Counted from the first letter of the stretch, positions 13,507 through 25,500 are shown. The stretch: DNA of 64,000 nucleotides from Otis tarda (GCA_026413225.1 CM048552.1:212053553-212117552), one strand, 5' to 3'. Made by a program: numbers and translations. Notes: generated by a model not told the origin, from the sequence alone.

Positions 13507-14133
13507 CGAAAAGATGCAGCATCCTGGGCTGCATCAAGAGGAGCGTGGCCAGCAGGTCAAGGGAGGTGATTCTGCCCCTCTACTCTGCCCTGGTGAGACC
13601 CCACCTGGAGTACTGCGTCCAGTTCTGGAGTCCCCAACACAAGAAGGACATGGACCAGTTGGAAAGGGTCCAGAGGAGGGCCACAAAGATGATCAGAGGG
13701 CTGGAGCATCTCTCCTACGAGGACAGGCTGAGAGAGTTGGGGCTGTTCAGCCTGGAGAAGAGGAGGCTCCAGGGAGACCTGATAGCAGTCTTCCAATACC
13801 TCAAGGGGGCCTACAGGAAAGATGGGGAGAAGCTGTTCAGTAGGGCCTGTTGTGATAGGACAAGGGGTAATGGGTTTAAATTAGAAGGAGGTAGGTTTAG
13901 ATTAGATATTAGAAAAAAATTTTTTACAATGAGAGTTGTAGAGCACTGGAACAGGTTGCCCAGAGAGGTGGTGGATGCCCCATCCCTGGAAATGTTCAAG
14001 GCCAGGCTGGATGAGGCTCTGAGCAACATGATCTAGTCAGGGATGTCCCTGCTTCTTGCAGGGGTGTTGGACTAGATGACCTTTGAAGGTCCCTTCCAAC
14101 TCTAACCATTCTATGATTCTATGATTCTATTCT
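13507..14133 (+). mobile_element. CR1 LINE with a 195-codon open frame, ORF2 C-terminus
   Basis: This plus-oriented CR1 lies about 85 nt after the end of another. An open frame at 13449-14036 runs through the ORF2 C-terminal region: [57 protein letters not shown], then [20 protein letters not shown] and a stop at the usual place. The 3' tail is ATTCTATG octamers. It lacks endonuclease and polymerase domains, so it cannot move by itself. Its open frame suggests a relatively young insertion. Confidence 0.93.
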
Positions 14134-14559
14134 ATGTCTCCTGCTCCCAACAGCTCTATTCATGCTAATTCATGTTGAAATTATTAGGAAGGAGTCATTA
14201 AGATTACCCTTGTGTTAGAGGGAAGTGCTTAAAATCTGAGCAATCACACTTAAACAAAACAAAAGCATTGCAAATTGAGAAAGTCTTTCATCTTATCTTT
14301 TGTCTGTCCGTGCTAATTGGCTCCCTTTCTTCTAAGAACAAAAACAAAACATAAGGGATTCCAGCTGCACATGCTCTGTGTATTGAGTCCTCACCACTAG
14401 CACTTGGGAGAGGATTTACAGATTTTAGCACCTCTCCCATCCACGACTTTCATTAAAGGTTTGACTTGGCCAGAGGAGCTGATGGAATTACTATGAAAGA
14501 GAGGAACATGTGCTAGCAACATGTGCTTAATGCCACCTTGTTGATACTCAAGAGGGTTT

Positions 14560-15085
14560 GAAGCAGCAACCATGGGCTGCACCACGGGCTGCAGGGGAAT
14601 CTCTGCCAGGAGCAGCATTACTGCTCCCCCTCCTGCACTGACCTTGGCATCTGCAGCCGTTCCTCTCACAAGAAATTCTTCACAACCGGCTCAGGCAGAC
14701 GCCTCTCGGGATCTCTTCACATGTCCTCTTCTCTCTACTTCTTGCAGCTGGGCCAGGCCGAGTTGGGCCCAGTCGGCTGCCCGGCGGGAGGCCAGAGGGT
14801 GAGGCCTGCAAGGCCCACAAGGCTCGCGCCTCCCCCCCTCTGCCTCCGCTCAGCTGCTTTACGTTTTCTCCCTTTTTTTTTCTGTTTTCCCCTTCTTAAA
14901 TATGTTATCGCAGAGGCGTTGTCACAGGACATTCTGCTACCAATCGGCTCGGCCTTGGCAAGCAGCGGGTCCGCCCTAGGCCCAGTCGAGTCCACTGGAC
15001 AAAGGGGAAACTTCTAGCAGGTTCTTACAGAAGCTGCCACCATAACCTCCTGTCACTAAACAAAACCAACACATGTGTGTAATCT
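14560..15085. mobile_element. Probable LTR relic of another avian endogenous retrovirus
   Basis: A GC-richer block unlike its surroundings. Phrases such as ggctgcaggggaatctctgc, tgcactgaccttggcatctg, ttaaatatgttatcgcagag, ggctcggccttggcaagcag and acagaagctgccacc match, from memory, a repeat common in bird genomes. Ends, strand and target duplication were not resolved. A repeat-library search would confirm or refute. Confidence 0.5.
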
Positions 15086-15089
15086 TTCA

Positions 15090-15180
15090 TTTAGACTACA
15101 AGTACTTTGAGGAAGGGGCCACCTCTTTGCTTTGCAATTGCAGTGTACCTAGCACAAAGGCCCTTGGCTGAAACTGCTCG
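15090..15180 (+). repeat. Ancient SINE/LINE tail relic
   Basis: tagactacaagtactttgagg, then gtgtacctagcacaaagg: the 'agattgtaagctctttgggg ... cctagcacaatgg' pattern of old amniote MIR/L3-type elements. It adjoins the LTR relic. Confidence 0.55.
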
Positions 15181-16149
15181 TCTAGGCAGCAAACACACCC
15201 GTGAGCTAAACGGGACCAGAGCATGGAGGTAAGTGCTGCTATCCATGCTCTAGACCTTTGCAATTTTTCAGTAAGTATTTCTTTCTACTTCTTAGGCGGT
15301 GAAAGGGAACTCCCCCCTTCTATAAGCCTTCTTCTCTGGCAGTTCATGCCAGCGATGTTCCTTTCACACCATGTCCTTCCCAACCTCCAGCTGAGCAGGG
15401 GAGCCAGGGCAGAAAGCAATGCAGCTGGAGCATCAGTATGCTCCACCAATCTTCAGTGGACTGCTGGTTCCTCAGGGCTGGCTGCCAGCCTCCAGAAGTT
15501 AAATTAGTTTCAAGGAGCTCAGTGCTGCAGCTTGCTGACTCAGCCCCTGACAGATACTCAGCTCCAAATGATAAAAATGACAGAGATCCGCTGCCTCAGA
15601 CAAGGGAATCGGTGACCAAGTGGGATTCATCCTGACACTGGGATTTCTGTCAGTAGCTGCTGGTAGCCAGTCTAACCCCAGACTGGTTGATATCAGCTCT
15701 TTTGATTTCACTTTCTTCACCTTCCCCTCAAATCAATCCACTTCTGCAGTCTGCTCCTGCACAAACCCTGTGCAAGTCTGGTGCACGACTGACATTCAAT
15801 ATATCGTCCAGTTGCAGTGCTGAGTCTCTTGAATCATAAAAACACCTCCCAAAATTGTCTGAGGCATATGTGCAGGTATTTTCTCAAAAGAATGGTCACA
15901 GCAGTGCATCTGTGTACTCTGGAGGTAATAAATGGACAAGTGAAAGCCTTTTTCTTAAAGAAACCAGAATCCAGCAACTTCCTCAGTGGTGAGGTCTTCT
16001 AAAAATTACCCTGAAGTATTTAAGAGCATTCAGACTAAAATTGTCAGGGCGTAAAATGATGTCAGACATCCCTTATTTGTAATCCCAGTCTCGCTGCTGA
16101 TTTAGCGGGAAGCATTAGATGCATTTCTTAACCTTCCTAGGCCAACCAA

Positions 16150-16285
16150 CCAGCCTGTGAAAGGAAGATAACATTTACTTGCCTTCCTTACTGATTTTTA
16201 TAGCATCTCTTAAATACTATGTGTAAAGCACTTTCAAAATCACATAAAGAATTATTGCTATTACAATTTCTATTCTGTGTTTCAA
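16150..16285 (+). repeat. MIR-like ancient SINE relic
   Basis: Phrases aggaagataacatttacttgcc, catctcttaaatac, gtgtaaagcactttcaaaa and attattgctattac match the core and 3' half of MIR. Confidence 0.65.
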
Positions 16286-17396
16286 TGGTTTTCAGTAATT
16301 TCCTGAACAGAGCTTGACTGTCTTCTCATCAGCTTTTTCACAGTGCAGTTTTCATGTGATTGAGTCACTTTCTTTTAAGAAGCTGGTGCTCTTAAGCAAG
16401 AAGTAGCTTCTCCTGAACTGCAGTAGCACACTGCATGCATTCCCAGTCCATGCACAAGGTCATCTGGACCATCTTCGGTGTCATTCCAGTTTGGAGGAGG
16501 AATAGCAGCACACATGCAAGCAGTTACCTTCTTCCAGGGGTTATGAGACAACTGCATGAAACTCACTGGCTTTATTATTTGTGAATACACCACAGGAATG
16601 TCTGTTATTGAAAATGTATGTTGAGTTACCGTAAATTGATTTAGCAAATCAGTTTACTGATCATTGAACAATAAATGTGTTTTTAAAGTAAGGGAGTTTA
16701 AAGACAGAATTGCATCACTTCAGCTAGATTTGTTCCTAAGCTGATTTTGTTGCTTCAGGTTTGATTTGGGGGGTAACTTTTTGTTGACATGACCAAGTTT
16801 CAAAATAAGTAGCATAAGTAAAATTTCCATTTTAAAATTACAATGAACTGAATTTTTCACTGCTGTAAGTAAGTCCACTGTATTCCAGGTCTCTGCAAGC
16901 AGATTTTGTTATACGGTACTGAGATACAGCCTCTAATAATGAAATCCTGATCCTATTTAAGTCACAGTACTTAGTCTGAGCAAAACTTTGATAACTTCAA
17001 GGCTTGCATGTGTTTTTAGCCTAATTATTGGGACACAGACTTTTTTTCAGACAACAGGGCATGAAGATAGGACAGATTCAGGCCACTCTATGGGTGATTT
17101 CTCTGTAATGCAAAGTTAATAGATGGATCCAAGTTTTGGTATTGGATTATAAACCACATTTTTAAATAAAGCTTTAAATTTGATTAAGCTAGTCATTTAT
17201 AGAGGCTGTAAGTCCTCAGTATCCCATGGTTGTGGGCATGGTGTTAATAAAACAGCAGGAAAGTCTCCAGACTTTTTCAGTATTGTGTACCTGCCATCAC
17301 ATTCTCCAGCTTCGGCATGGCTCCTTCAGAGCAATGGACTTAAAGAGCAAAGAGATGAGAAAGAGTTACACTTTTCTGCGGAGTTTTTTCTGTGGA

Positions 17397-17847
17397 TGTC
17401 GTAGCTCAGCCCCGATGGGGACCAGACTACACAGTCTCTCTCTCACTCCCCCCACTCTCCGAGAGAATAGGAGGAGATTTGGTAAACAAAAGAAAACCAG
17501 GAAAAAAAAAAAAAAAAGCACGTGGGTTGAGATTGAACAAAAAGTAAATTAAACAGCAATGACAGAAGAAAACAAAACAGTGGTGGAATATAAATACAGT
17601 ATAATAGCTTACAACAAGTCTCCACACCTAGTTTCTTCCAAATAGCATGGAGACTCCCTTCAGCACCCTCCTCACTTATATACTGAGCATGATGTCAGAT
17701 GGGATGGAACAGCCCTTTGGCTAATTTGGGTAAATGAATCCCAGCTGTTAGCTAATTAGTTAACTATCCCAGCCATAGGGGCTACCAGCTTCAGTTCTCC
17801 ACCCAGCTCAGGTAAATATTAACTCTATCCTAGCCAGAACCAGGACA
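17397..17847 (-). mobile_element. Solo LTR of an avian endogenous retrovirus, with target duplication
   Basis: The 451-nt element starts tgtcgtag and ends ccaggaca, i.e. TG...CA termini on either strand, and is flanked on both sides by GTGGA (17392-17396 and 17848-17852), a perfect 5-bp target-site duplication. On the minus strand it begins TGTCCTGGTTCTGGC and contains the ATTTATATTCC and TCTCAACCCACGTG phrases known from a widespread bird LTR. No internal retroviral genes are present. A 5-bp duplication fits a class III (ERVL-like) integrase. It carries an A16 tract (17502-17517). Confidence 0.9.
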
Positions 17848-19845
17848 GTGGATAAATAGACAATTTCATTCTTTGGCCTGTCTCTCCAGAATCCTTTAAG
17901 AAAAATAGAACAATATGACTCTGCAACAAGTCTGATTTTTTTTTTAGAGTGATAAGAAAGACATCAGGGATCAGCCGCAAAACCAGAAATAAAATTATCT
18001 CATTCCTTCAATCTCAAGACGGTTTTGCCCTTACTAAATTTAATTTCATTACGGGAAGCTAAGAGGAGGGTGTTTTCAGTTTGGGCTTTTCTGTTTGGTT
18101 CTGGTTTTAGCTCCTGTTCAGTTCATCAAGGTAACTTCAAGCTGCAGCCTATGGCTCTCAGGGAAAAAGGCTCGTGAGCAGCAGCACCTGCTAAAAAATA
18201 CTGCGTGTCTCTGTTTTCACAGCTGCTGGAGGCTGACATGGAGGTGATGTTTTCCCTTCTGCATCCTGTTTTGGGGATGTGGGAGAGGCGAGGATGTTTC
18301 CCCTCAGCAGGTTGCCATCCTTGTCCTAGGCTCAATGAAGCCAAGAACCACTCACAAAGGAGTGAAACGGAGGTGTTTCCAAATAAGAAATCTTTCCCAC
18401 TTGCCTCAAAACTCGTTGAGCATCATTTGTAATGTTTGTTTCTTTCCTCCCGTTGCCTCTTTCAGTGCCCAGATTCATGCAGAGCGAGCTTCTCCCTCCT
18501 AGCTGAAGGGCTTGCCAAATGCTAATTGACTGTTAAAAATGTTCTCATCAAAGTACAAATGCTGCGCAGCTTTACTGGCAAGGACCAGCAAGTTACTCAT
18601 CAGGCTGTTGCAAGCCAAGCTCCGTAGGTCTGGGAAGCTGATGCCCCTACTTCAGTGGTAGAATAAACATGTCTTTAGCTTTTTATGTGCTTTCCACTCC
18701 CTCCCATGGACTTAATTTAAAAATCTTTCCTGAATAACTTTATTTTCATAATTATATTTGCTAAATGGCACCTCAGTCTATTTGCCATTTAAAAAAAGGT
18801 TCTCCTGAACAATGGCTTGCCAAAGACCTTTTTTTTTTAGAAATAGTTCATACCAGTTGTTGCTCCTCTGGGATTTTTGCAGCCAATCTGAAAACCTCAT
18901 AAATAATTTAAAATATAATTTTAATACTTTTTTCCCAGCTTATTTTATATATTGTAATTACAAGGTGTATGTAGTCCGGCTTTGGGCTGTTAGAGTGCTT
19001 TCAGATCCTACTTCTCAGGATGCACAGAGAAGTACTTAAGCACATGGTTCTTAAGCCCATGAGCAGCTCCGCTGGAGCCAACGAGCCTTTTCACACGCTT
19101 AAAATCTGTGTGAGAGAGTCATACACCAGCACCAAGCATCAAAAGTGAGAAGCAGGGATGAGAAAACTTTCTTTGCCTGAAACACACATTTGGTATTGCA
19201 ACTGAATATATACTGAGAAAAAAAAGTAGCAGAAATTAGAGGTCCTCAAATTGTGCTGGACTCCCTTCCTTTCTCAGTTAACACCACTTTTTTGAATCTA
19301 TGTGTAGTAGATACCTCCTGTGGTACTTCATAAAATCTCCATCTGTGACAAAATATGAAGTTTAAATACACAACTAAGGAAAAAAAAAACAGCCCTATCA
19401 CAACATCTTTACATTAAAAGAAGGAATATTTTCCTTATCGAGGTAATATCCTTCCATACATCTCTGTTGGCCTAACACAATGTTATCTGACACTAATGCA
19501 GGCGGAAATGCCACTTGACTGGAGGTAGCGTAAGGCAAAGTTGCAGACCACAGGCAGTAAGTTATCTCTCTGCCCTGCTCTAAATAATTAAGAGTCAAAA
19601 AAGGCTGTGTGCTGAGTGCTGTGGTACAGAGACTGCCTGCACGGTGTTCGTTTCTTCCCCCTGCCTAGTGCAGTAGGTCCATGACCAGGCTCCACCAGTT
19701 CCCTGGGTTGCATTAGGTATTAGTCAGGTTGGTAGTGATGCCAACACAATTTATATGGTGGTATGTCAGAGAAACCGCTTTCCAAATAGTTTATATCATC
19801 TTGTGAACTGATTCAATCTGTGACTGCATTTGGATGATAAATACT

Positions 19846-19864
19846 AAAAAAAAAAAAAAAAAAA
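19846..19864. repeat. A19 homopolymer
   Basis: Nineteen A in a row, followed by GAAAATT. I see no LINE or processed pseudogene upstream that it could be the tail of. Confidence 0.9.
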
Positions 19865-19984
19865 GAAAATTAGTATATATGGTCAAATAACACTAGAAAA
19901 GCACTAACAAAGGTAAACATTTGTCTCGAGAAAAGGGATCGGTGTGTTTTTAATATACATGAGGACAACATGCAAAGAACCTGA

Positions 19985-20105
19985 GTTTGTGTCCCTGCCT
20001 CTGCCACGTGCTCTTACTCAGCTCAAGCCTCTCTGGGCTGTAGGCTTATGCTTGTAAAATGTGGCTGATAATATGTCTTACAATTATTTTTCTGGGGGTT
20101 CTTGC
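19985..20105 (+). repeat. MIR-like relic just upstream of a TENM4 exon
   Basis: gtttgtgtccctgcctctgcc, then ctcaagcctctctgggctg, cttgtaaaatgtggctgataat: the order of the MIR 5' half. It ends about 65 nt before the exon starting at 20171. Confidence 0.6.
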
Positions 20106-20170
20106 TAGGGAATTCTTACAAACAGATGAGATGCTGCTTGCACTAACTTTGTATTCATCTCTTAAAACAG

Positions 20171-20432
20171 CTTCGATCTCGTTACCATTGGTGGGATCTC
20201 CATTATCCTGCACTTTGAGCGGGCTCCCTTCATCACTCAGGAGCATACACTGTGGCTGCCCTGGGATCGCTTCTTCGTGATGGAAACCATAGTCATGAGG
20301 CATGAAGAAAATGAGATACCAAGTTGTGACCTCAGTAACTTCGCCCGGCCCAACCCTGTTGTCTCCCCATCTCCTCTGACGGCTTTTGCAAGTTCCTGCT
20401 CGGAGAAAGGTCCTATCGTTCCTGAAATCCAG
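20171..20432 (+). CDS. TENM4: TENM4 exon: TTR-like domain end into FN-plug
   Basis: This 262-nt exon follows the acceptor aaaacag and ends ATCCAG before donor gtatga, on a codon boundary. It gives one base to the split serine and then 87 codons from FDLVTIGG to KGPIVPEIQ. It carries the rest of the TTR-like domain ([20 protein letters not shown], a strongly conserved teneurin stretch) and the linker to the FN-plug ([12 protein letters not shown], then [16 protein letters not shown]). The residues FASSC and the VVSPSPL segment are why I call teneurin-4. A CR1 3' end starts only 35 nt after this exon, and a MIR-like relic ends about 65 nt before it, so its flanks are largely repeat-derived. Isoleucine in VTIGG differs from the asparagine I remember in other vertebrate teneurins. 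Confidence 0.95.
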
Positions 20433-20467
20433 GTATGAACTGTCTGAGCTGAGGAGAAAAATTTAGT

Positions 20468-20842
20468 AGAATCATAGAGTCATAGAATAGTTTGGTTGGA
20501 AGTGACCTTAAAAATCATCTCATTCCAACCCCCCTGCCCTGGGCAAGGACAACTTCCACCAGATCTGGTTGCTCAGAGGCCCGTCCAGCCTGGCCTTGAA
20601 CACTGCCAAGGATGGGGCATCCACAGCTTCTCTGGGCGACCTGTTCAGAACCACCTCTTTCAGTTTAAAATTGTTACCTCTCATTCTATCACTACACTCC
20701 CTGATAAACAGCCTCTCCCACCTTTCCTGCAGCCCCCTTTAGGCACTGGAAGGCCACTATCAGGTCTCCCCGGAGCCTCCTCTTCTCCAGGCCGAACAGC
20801 CCCAGCTCTCTCAGCCTGTGCTCGAAGAGAAGGTGCTCGTCC
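20468..20842 (-). mobile_element. CR1 LINE 3' end abutting a TENM4 exon
   Basis: Minus-oriented CR1 beginning agaatcatagagtcatag, 35 nt after the exon that ends at 20432. It differs from most copies here in carrying the gccctgggcaag / cttccaccagatctgg variant, which it shares with the copy ending at 52529. It runs to about the cgaagagaaggtgctc phrase. Confidence 0.92.
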
Positions 20843-22304
20843 TAATCCAATCCTTTCTGTGCTTCTTTTGCCTGCTTTGAGCAAAATGAATGCAGTTATG
20901 TTTCTGTGTCTTTCTCTATTCCCCTGCTTTCCTAAAAAGAAGTATTCCTCTTTCATTGCACTATTTTTCAGATGTTTGCCAGGAACGCTCGCTCAGAAGC
21001 ACACACTTGGCCAGAAGGTTTCTTTTCCCTTATCTCTGAGAGATGGAGGCAAAGTACTTCTGGCCAACAGTGAAAACCGACGTTGGCTCTGCTTTGCTTT
21101 CACCTCTCACCCTCAGGAGGTGGGCTGGAACCCTCATGTGACCCTCATGTGACCCAGGCAGCCCATTCAATACGCACAGCGCAAGGCTTGTGGACCACTT
21201 AGGCTTTAATGCCTTTCTTCTGTTCAGGAGCAAATTTCACCCACTGGAGATTCCAGATCTCAGTGATGGAGCATTGAGTGTGAACTTTCTCGAGGTTTGA
21301 AGGCATACCCCTTACTCTACAAAGCTGCTGAGATGTGCAGTCAGCCAGCAGACAGCTGGCAAATGGCCAGCCTGCCCAGCACCTGGGTTTTATTGCACTT
21401 CGTGACATTTGGGATAGATGAGCAAAGCAAGAGGGTTACTTTTAATTTCTCATCCCTATTTTCCTATTTTTTTAAGGAAGCGTGAGTCAAATAAAGTAGT
21501 TTAACAACCTCCTGTGGATTCAAAATATTTTGCCAAATGGAAAGTTGATTTTAAAACTGGCTAGTCTAAAGAACTGAATTATCCATTTTCCTTAGAAATA
21601 CTCACTGTGTTGAAATATATGGATGTAGCAGCATTCAAGCTTTCCTTTCCTGGGCGTGTTATTCCCTGGGCTTTAGATGCCAGCATTCAGCTTGTCCTGG
21701 GTATTGCTTCTAGTGGCCAATAATAGTCTGCCAAGATAGAAATAATAACGAGCGTAGCAACAAATAGTGGGCTTCCTGCTTGACTCCATTGGGGCTGCGA
21801 TAGTGTTAACAAGGAAAGATGTCACTTTTTACCTTCTAATTTTAATACACCGGGTACTGAACCCAGCAACAAATCAACCTAGTGGTCTCTTTACCTCCCC
21901 CTCTGGACTAGATCCTGTGATCCTTTCTCACACTAATTTCTCATTACAGTTACCGGGTTTTTCCCGACATAATTACTAATTAAATCCTATACCTTGTAAA
22001 GTCCATCAGATTGCAAATTCTTGGTTCAGTTTTCGTATCTTTTTTTTCCTAAACCAACAGACACCATGAAAGGTAATGTTCAGCGCTGCCTGGGAAAAAA
22101 AACCAAATATCTGATACAATGCAGCTATAATCATAACCTCACTCATTGTTTGGTAGGATACTCATTAGATTGTGTTAAATATATCTATGGAACTAAAACA
22201 TTCTAAAATTCCTCTTCAATAAGAATGTGTGTCTGTCTATTGACTGTGAAAGCAGCCAGGGGTGTAGATTATAAGCAATGGTTTGATACAGATTCTTTAC
22301 TATA

Positions 22305-22511
22305 GATCATAGAATCACAGAATGGTTAAGGTTGGAAGGGACCCGTAAAGGTCATCCAGTCCAACCCCCCTGCAAGGAGCAGGGACATCTCCAACCAGAT
22401 CAGGTTGCTCAGAGCCCCATCCAACCTGGCCTTGAATGTTTCCAGGGATGGAGCATCCACCGCCTCTCTGGGCAACTTGTGCCAGTGTTCCACCAGCCTC
22501 AGCATAGAAGT
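22305..22511 (-). mobile_element. CR1 LINE, short 3' fragment
   Basis: About 200 nt of minus-oriented CR1 3' end (atcatagaatcacagaatgg to gtgttccaccagcctcagc). It is of the same variant as the copies at 7472 and 37338 (ccaaccagatcaggttgctc). Confidence 0.92.
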
Positions 22512-25500
22512 TTAGTGCCATTTGAAATGTCCTGTAGATATCCTATTTGGCCTCCAACTGCCAGTCCAGAATGATCCCCCTATCAGTGTCCTGGATTGTA
22601 TCTGCTAACCCCTTGTGAATATCACAGATAACTTGGGCATCCCGAATCGGACATGACACCTGTAGTTATGGAGTCTAATTAAGACCTAAGTTGGATTCAT
22701 TTTGAGATTATGGCACCTAAATAACGTTCTCATGTGCAGTCGTCTGCTAGATGTCCAAGCTCCCATTAAAGCTGACAGAAATCTAATCAATATTGCCAGC
22801 AGAGCCTACAGATCAATTAAGCTGACATCTTGAAGGTATCTGGTCCCCATGATGGTATCGCTTAGATCTCCACTGACTGTAATTGATGCTTACATGCTTG
22901 CCTCACATGCACACACTCATACATCAACGTCTGGATTTAGATGCCTTAAACTGGAATTGAATCCCATTCTTAAGTTTACGTGGCAAGATCAGCCTTGTGA
23001 AGAGCCTGTCTCTGCCTGTTGGCCATGAAGAGACACAGAAGAGTAGTTCAGAGGAGACTCCTAACTTCTAGGTTCCTAGGTTTAGATAAGATGAATCCCA
23101 TGCATGATGAGCAGTGCTTCTCCCACATGCCAGATGATTGAGCTAAAACCTGTAAAACTGTATTTGTCCTCAGATATTGACAGCTGAAGGTTAACAGAGT
23201 TTGTGGTGCAGGAGTATACAAGAGAATCCGATTTTATGGCAGAGGCCTGACTGTACTTCAGTTCATGAATGAGCTACTTTTCATCCCTTTGCTGGATATA
23301 TCTGCAATAAAAAATAACCTAGCTGTCAGTTTCTGCAGCTGTGTTTTGTAATACACAGTTCTCAGGAGAGAAATGTTAAATATAAAAGGTGTGAGCACAT
23401 AGCTGGGAGGAGGTGACAAGAGGATGGCAGGACTGGGAAAGAGATTTTGACAAGTGGCAGGTAGGAACCTCATGAGCTCCAACAAATAAATGCAGTGTCC
23501 TCTACCTGGAAGCATTCGAAAGACCAAATAATACATTTTAAGTGTTCGATTCAGGTACCTAAAGACAGCTTTGGTGCCATTTAAGATGCCCTGAGGTGTC
23601 CCTTCAGCTATAGCTTCAGAAAGGCAAGGATCTCAAGAAGGTCCGTGTCAGATCTGTCTTCCCCTTGCAGAGGTTTTGGATACTATAGAACATCTCAAAA
23701 GTGCTATATGCCTATATTAAGACCCCTGAATCGGGACCTAAATGCCTTTCTTTCTCACAATTCCTTCTGAGCATTATATTCCTTGCCTTGCCTTGTCTGC
23801 TGGCAGAGTGAAGAGCAGCTATAAGAGAAATGTGTAACCCAGCACACAGAAAGATTTTGAACGTTGTCTCATGCAAAGAGTGGAAGAATTGCAACTAACA
23901 CAAGCATAAATCAACACCCAGGAGCAAAGGAAACACGGCAGTGAAAATTGCTAAACTGTGAAAATCCCCAGTAAGCCTGGAGAACCAGCTCTTCTGCCTG
24001 ACCAGCATGATGGCTGGACCACTTTTAAAGAGCAGATTACATTGGTTAGGCCGTGATAAACTCTGAGAGCCCTCATCTTTCACAAGCACCCCAGACACAG
24101 CATCTGAATTTATCTGGGCCAAACAGCAATTATCAAATAGAAATAAGGGCACGATTGAGCTGTCATTACTTCTGGTGCATTCAGAGTATTTTAAAGCATA
24201 TTTTTCCCCTCTTCTTCCACCAGTGTCCTACTGGATTATAGTCCCCCTACCAGTGCCCTGCTTTGTTGCTAGTTCAGCACTACTTACAAACTACAAATGT
24301 GTTTTGGATAATCTGAGTCACCGTGAACCCGCTCTTGGTGCAGGCGCCTGTAGACACAGGCCCTTGTGCTGCTCAGGGCCTTGGTACCGCCGTGCCGACC
24401 CTTTCTCCGGAATGGCAGACAGCGGAGACAGATCACGACAGAGAGAAAAAATTATTTCTGACAGAGATTTGAACCAGGCACTGCAAATAGTACCTCTGTG
24501 ACAATTATTTCTGCCTGGCTTTTTCCTAGAGGGGTTCCGTGTGAAGACAGATTTGATACAAGGGACCACGTTTACCGCAGCTTGGCTCAGCTGGTCTCTG
24601 GTTGAGCCCGGTCCCAGCCCACCTTGTTGCTGAGTTCATAAAATATATTTTAGAATTTCTGGGTTTTCCCAGTTCTGTCATTTTTCAGCCTCCTAAGCAG
24701 GGAGATATGTAAATTGAAAAGGCTGCGTTAGAGAAAGGAAATATTTATGAGCACGGTGGAAGAGCGCTTTGACTTCTGGATGTGTCCGTTTGTCAAGTGC
24801 TGCAATGCTCAAAGGCTGTAAGTTATCACTTGAAAAAGTGTCGGGCCTTGGATAATAGCTTAGAAGAGGTCTTTTCAGGGGGCAGATTCCAAGATTTGTC
24901 CTTATTTATAATGCTAACCGGAAAATCTGTAAGAGATTAGCAACTTGTCACACCAGGAAAGTTTGCTGCTCCCACAGAGGAGGAGTTGAGCGTAGGAGCT
25001 GCATAGCTTGGAGGACACCAGGATGGCTGCAATCCCTTCCTGATGGGTGGATCTCTTGACCCATCTGCCTTTGAGCCTCCATGCCCTCAATATTACGAAA
25101 GCTGATTATTGCTGGGGAAGTATTTTCACAGCTCGTTTAGGGTCCAGCACACCGAAGCTTTTCAGAAGTGGCGCAGGAGAGAGCAGTGCCAGCTGTGACC
25201 TTCTGACACATCCCATTATCAGCCCAAGGTTTCCGTCTCGCTGCTAAGCTTCTGCCTTCATCTTTCAAACTTTGCCAAAAGTTTCTGGCTTGTGCTGAAA
25301 ATATCCGTGTTGAGTGCTTACTTAAGAATGAAATTTTCTGGAAAGTGACAACTAATTTTTTTCCCAAGAATTAAGAAAGACATGCCCTTTTTTATCGTTA
25401 GTTTGTGTGGGACAATCAACATGGTGTCAGGGATGCACAGTGTATCACTTTCCAGAAAATCTCCCTGCTTGTCTCCAATTAAAAGAAAAAGATAAATTTT

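Larger units (their letters stand above)
12235..20170 (+). other. TENM4: Intron between TTR-domain exons
   Basis: This 7.9-kb intron is the most repeat-laden in the window: two CR1 copies in tandem (12400-14133), a probable LTR relic (14560-15085), L2/MIR-like relics (15090-15180, 16150-16285, 19985-20105), a solo LTR with target duplication (17397-17847) and an A19 tract (19846-19864). No gene was seen. Confidence 0.8.

Noticed and set aside
14721-15017. GC-rich open frames on both strands near 14.7-15.0 kb, considered as a first exon with CpG-island promoter.
   Set aside because: The block is short, CpG density is modest and it is better explained as an LTR relic.
20496-21152. Open frame of 218 codons on the plus strand.
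   Set aside because: Its first half is antisense CR1 and the second half is intron without protein likeness.
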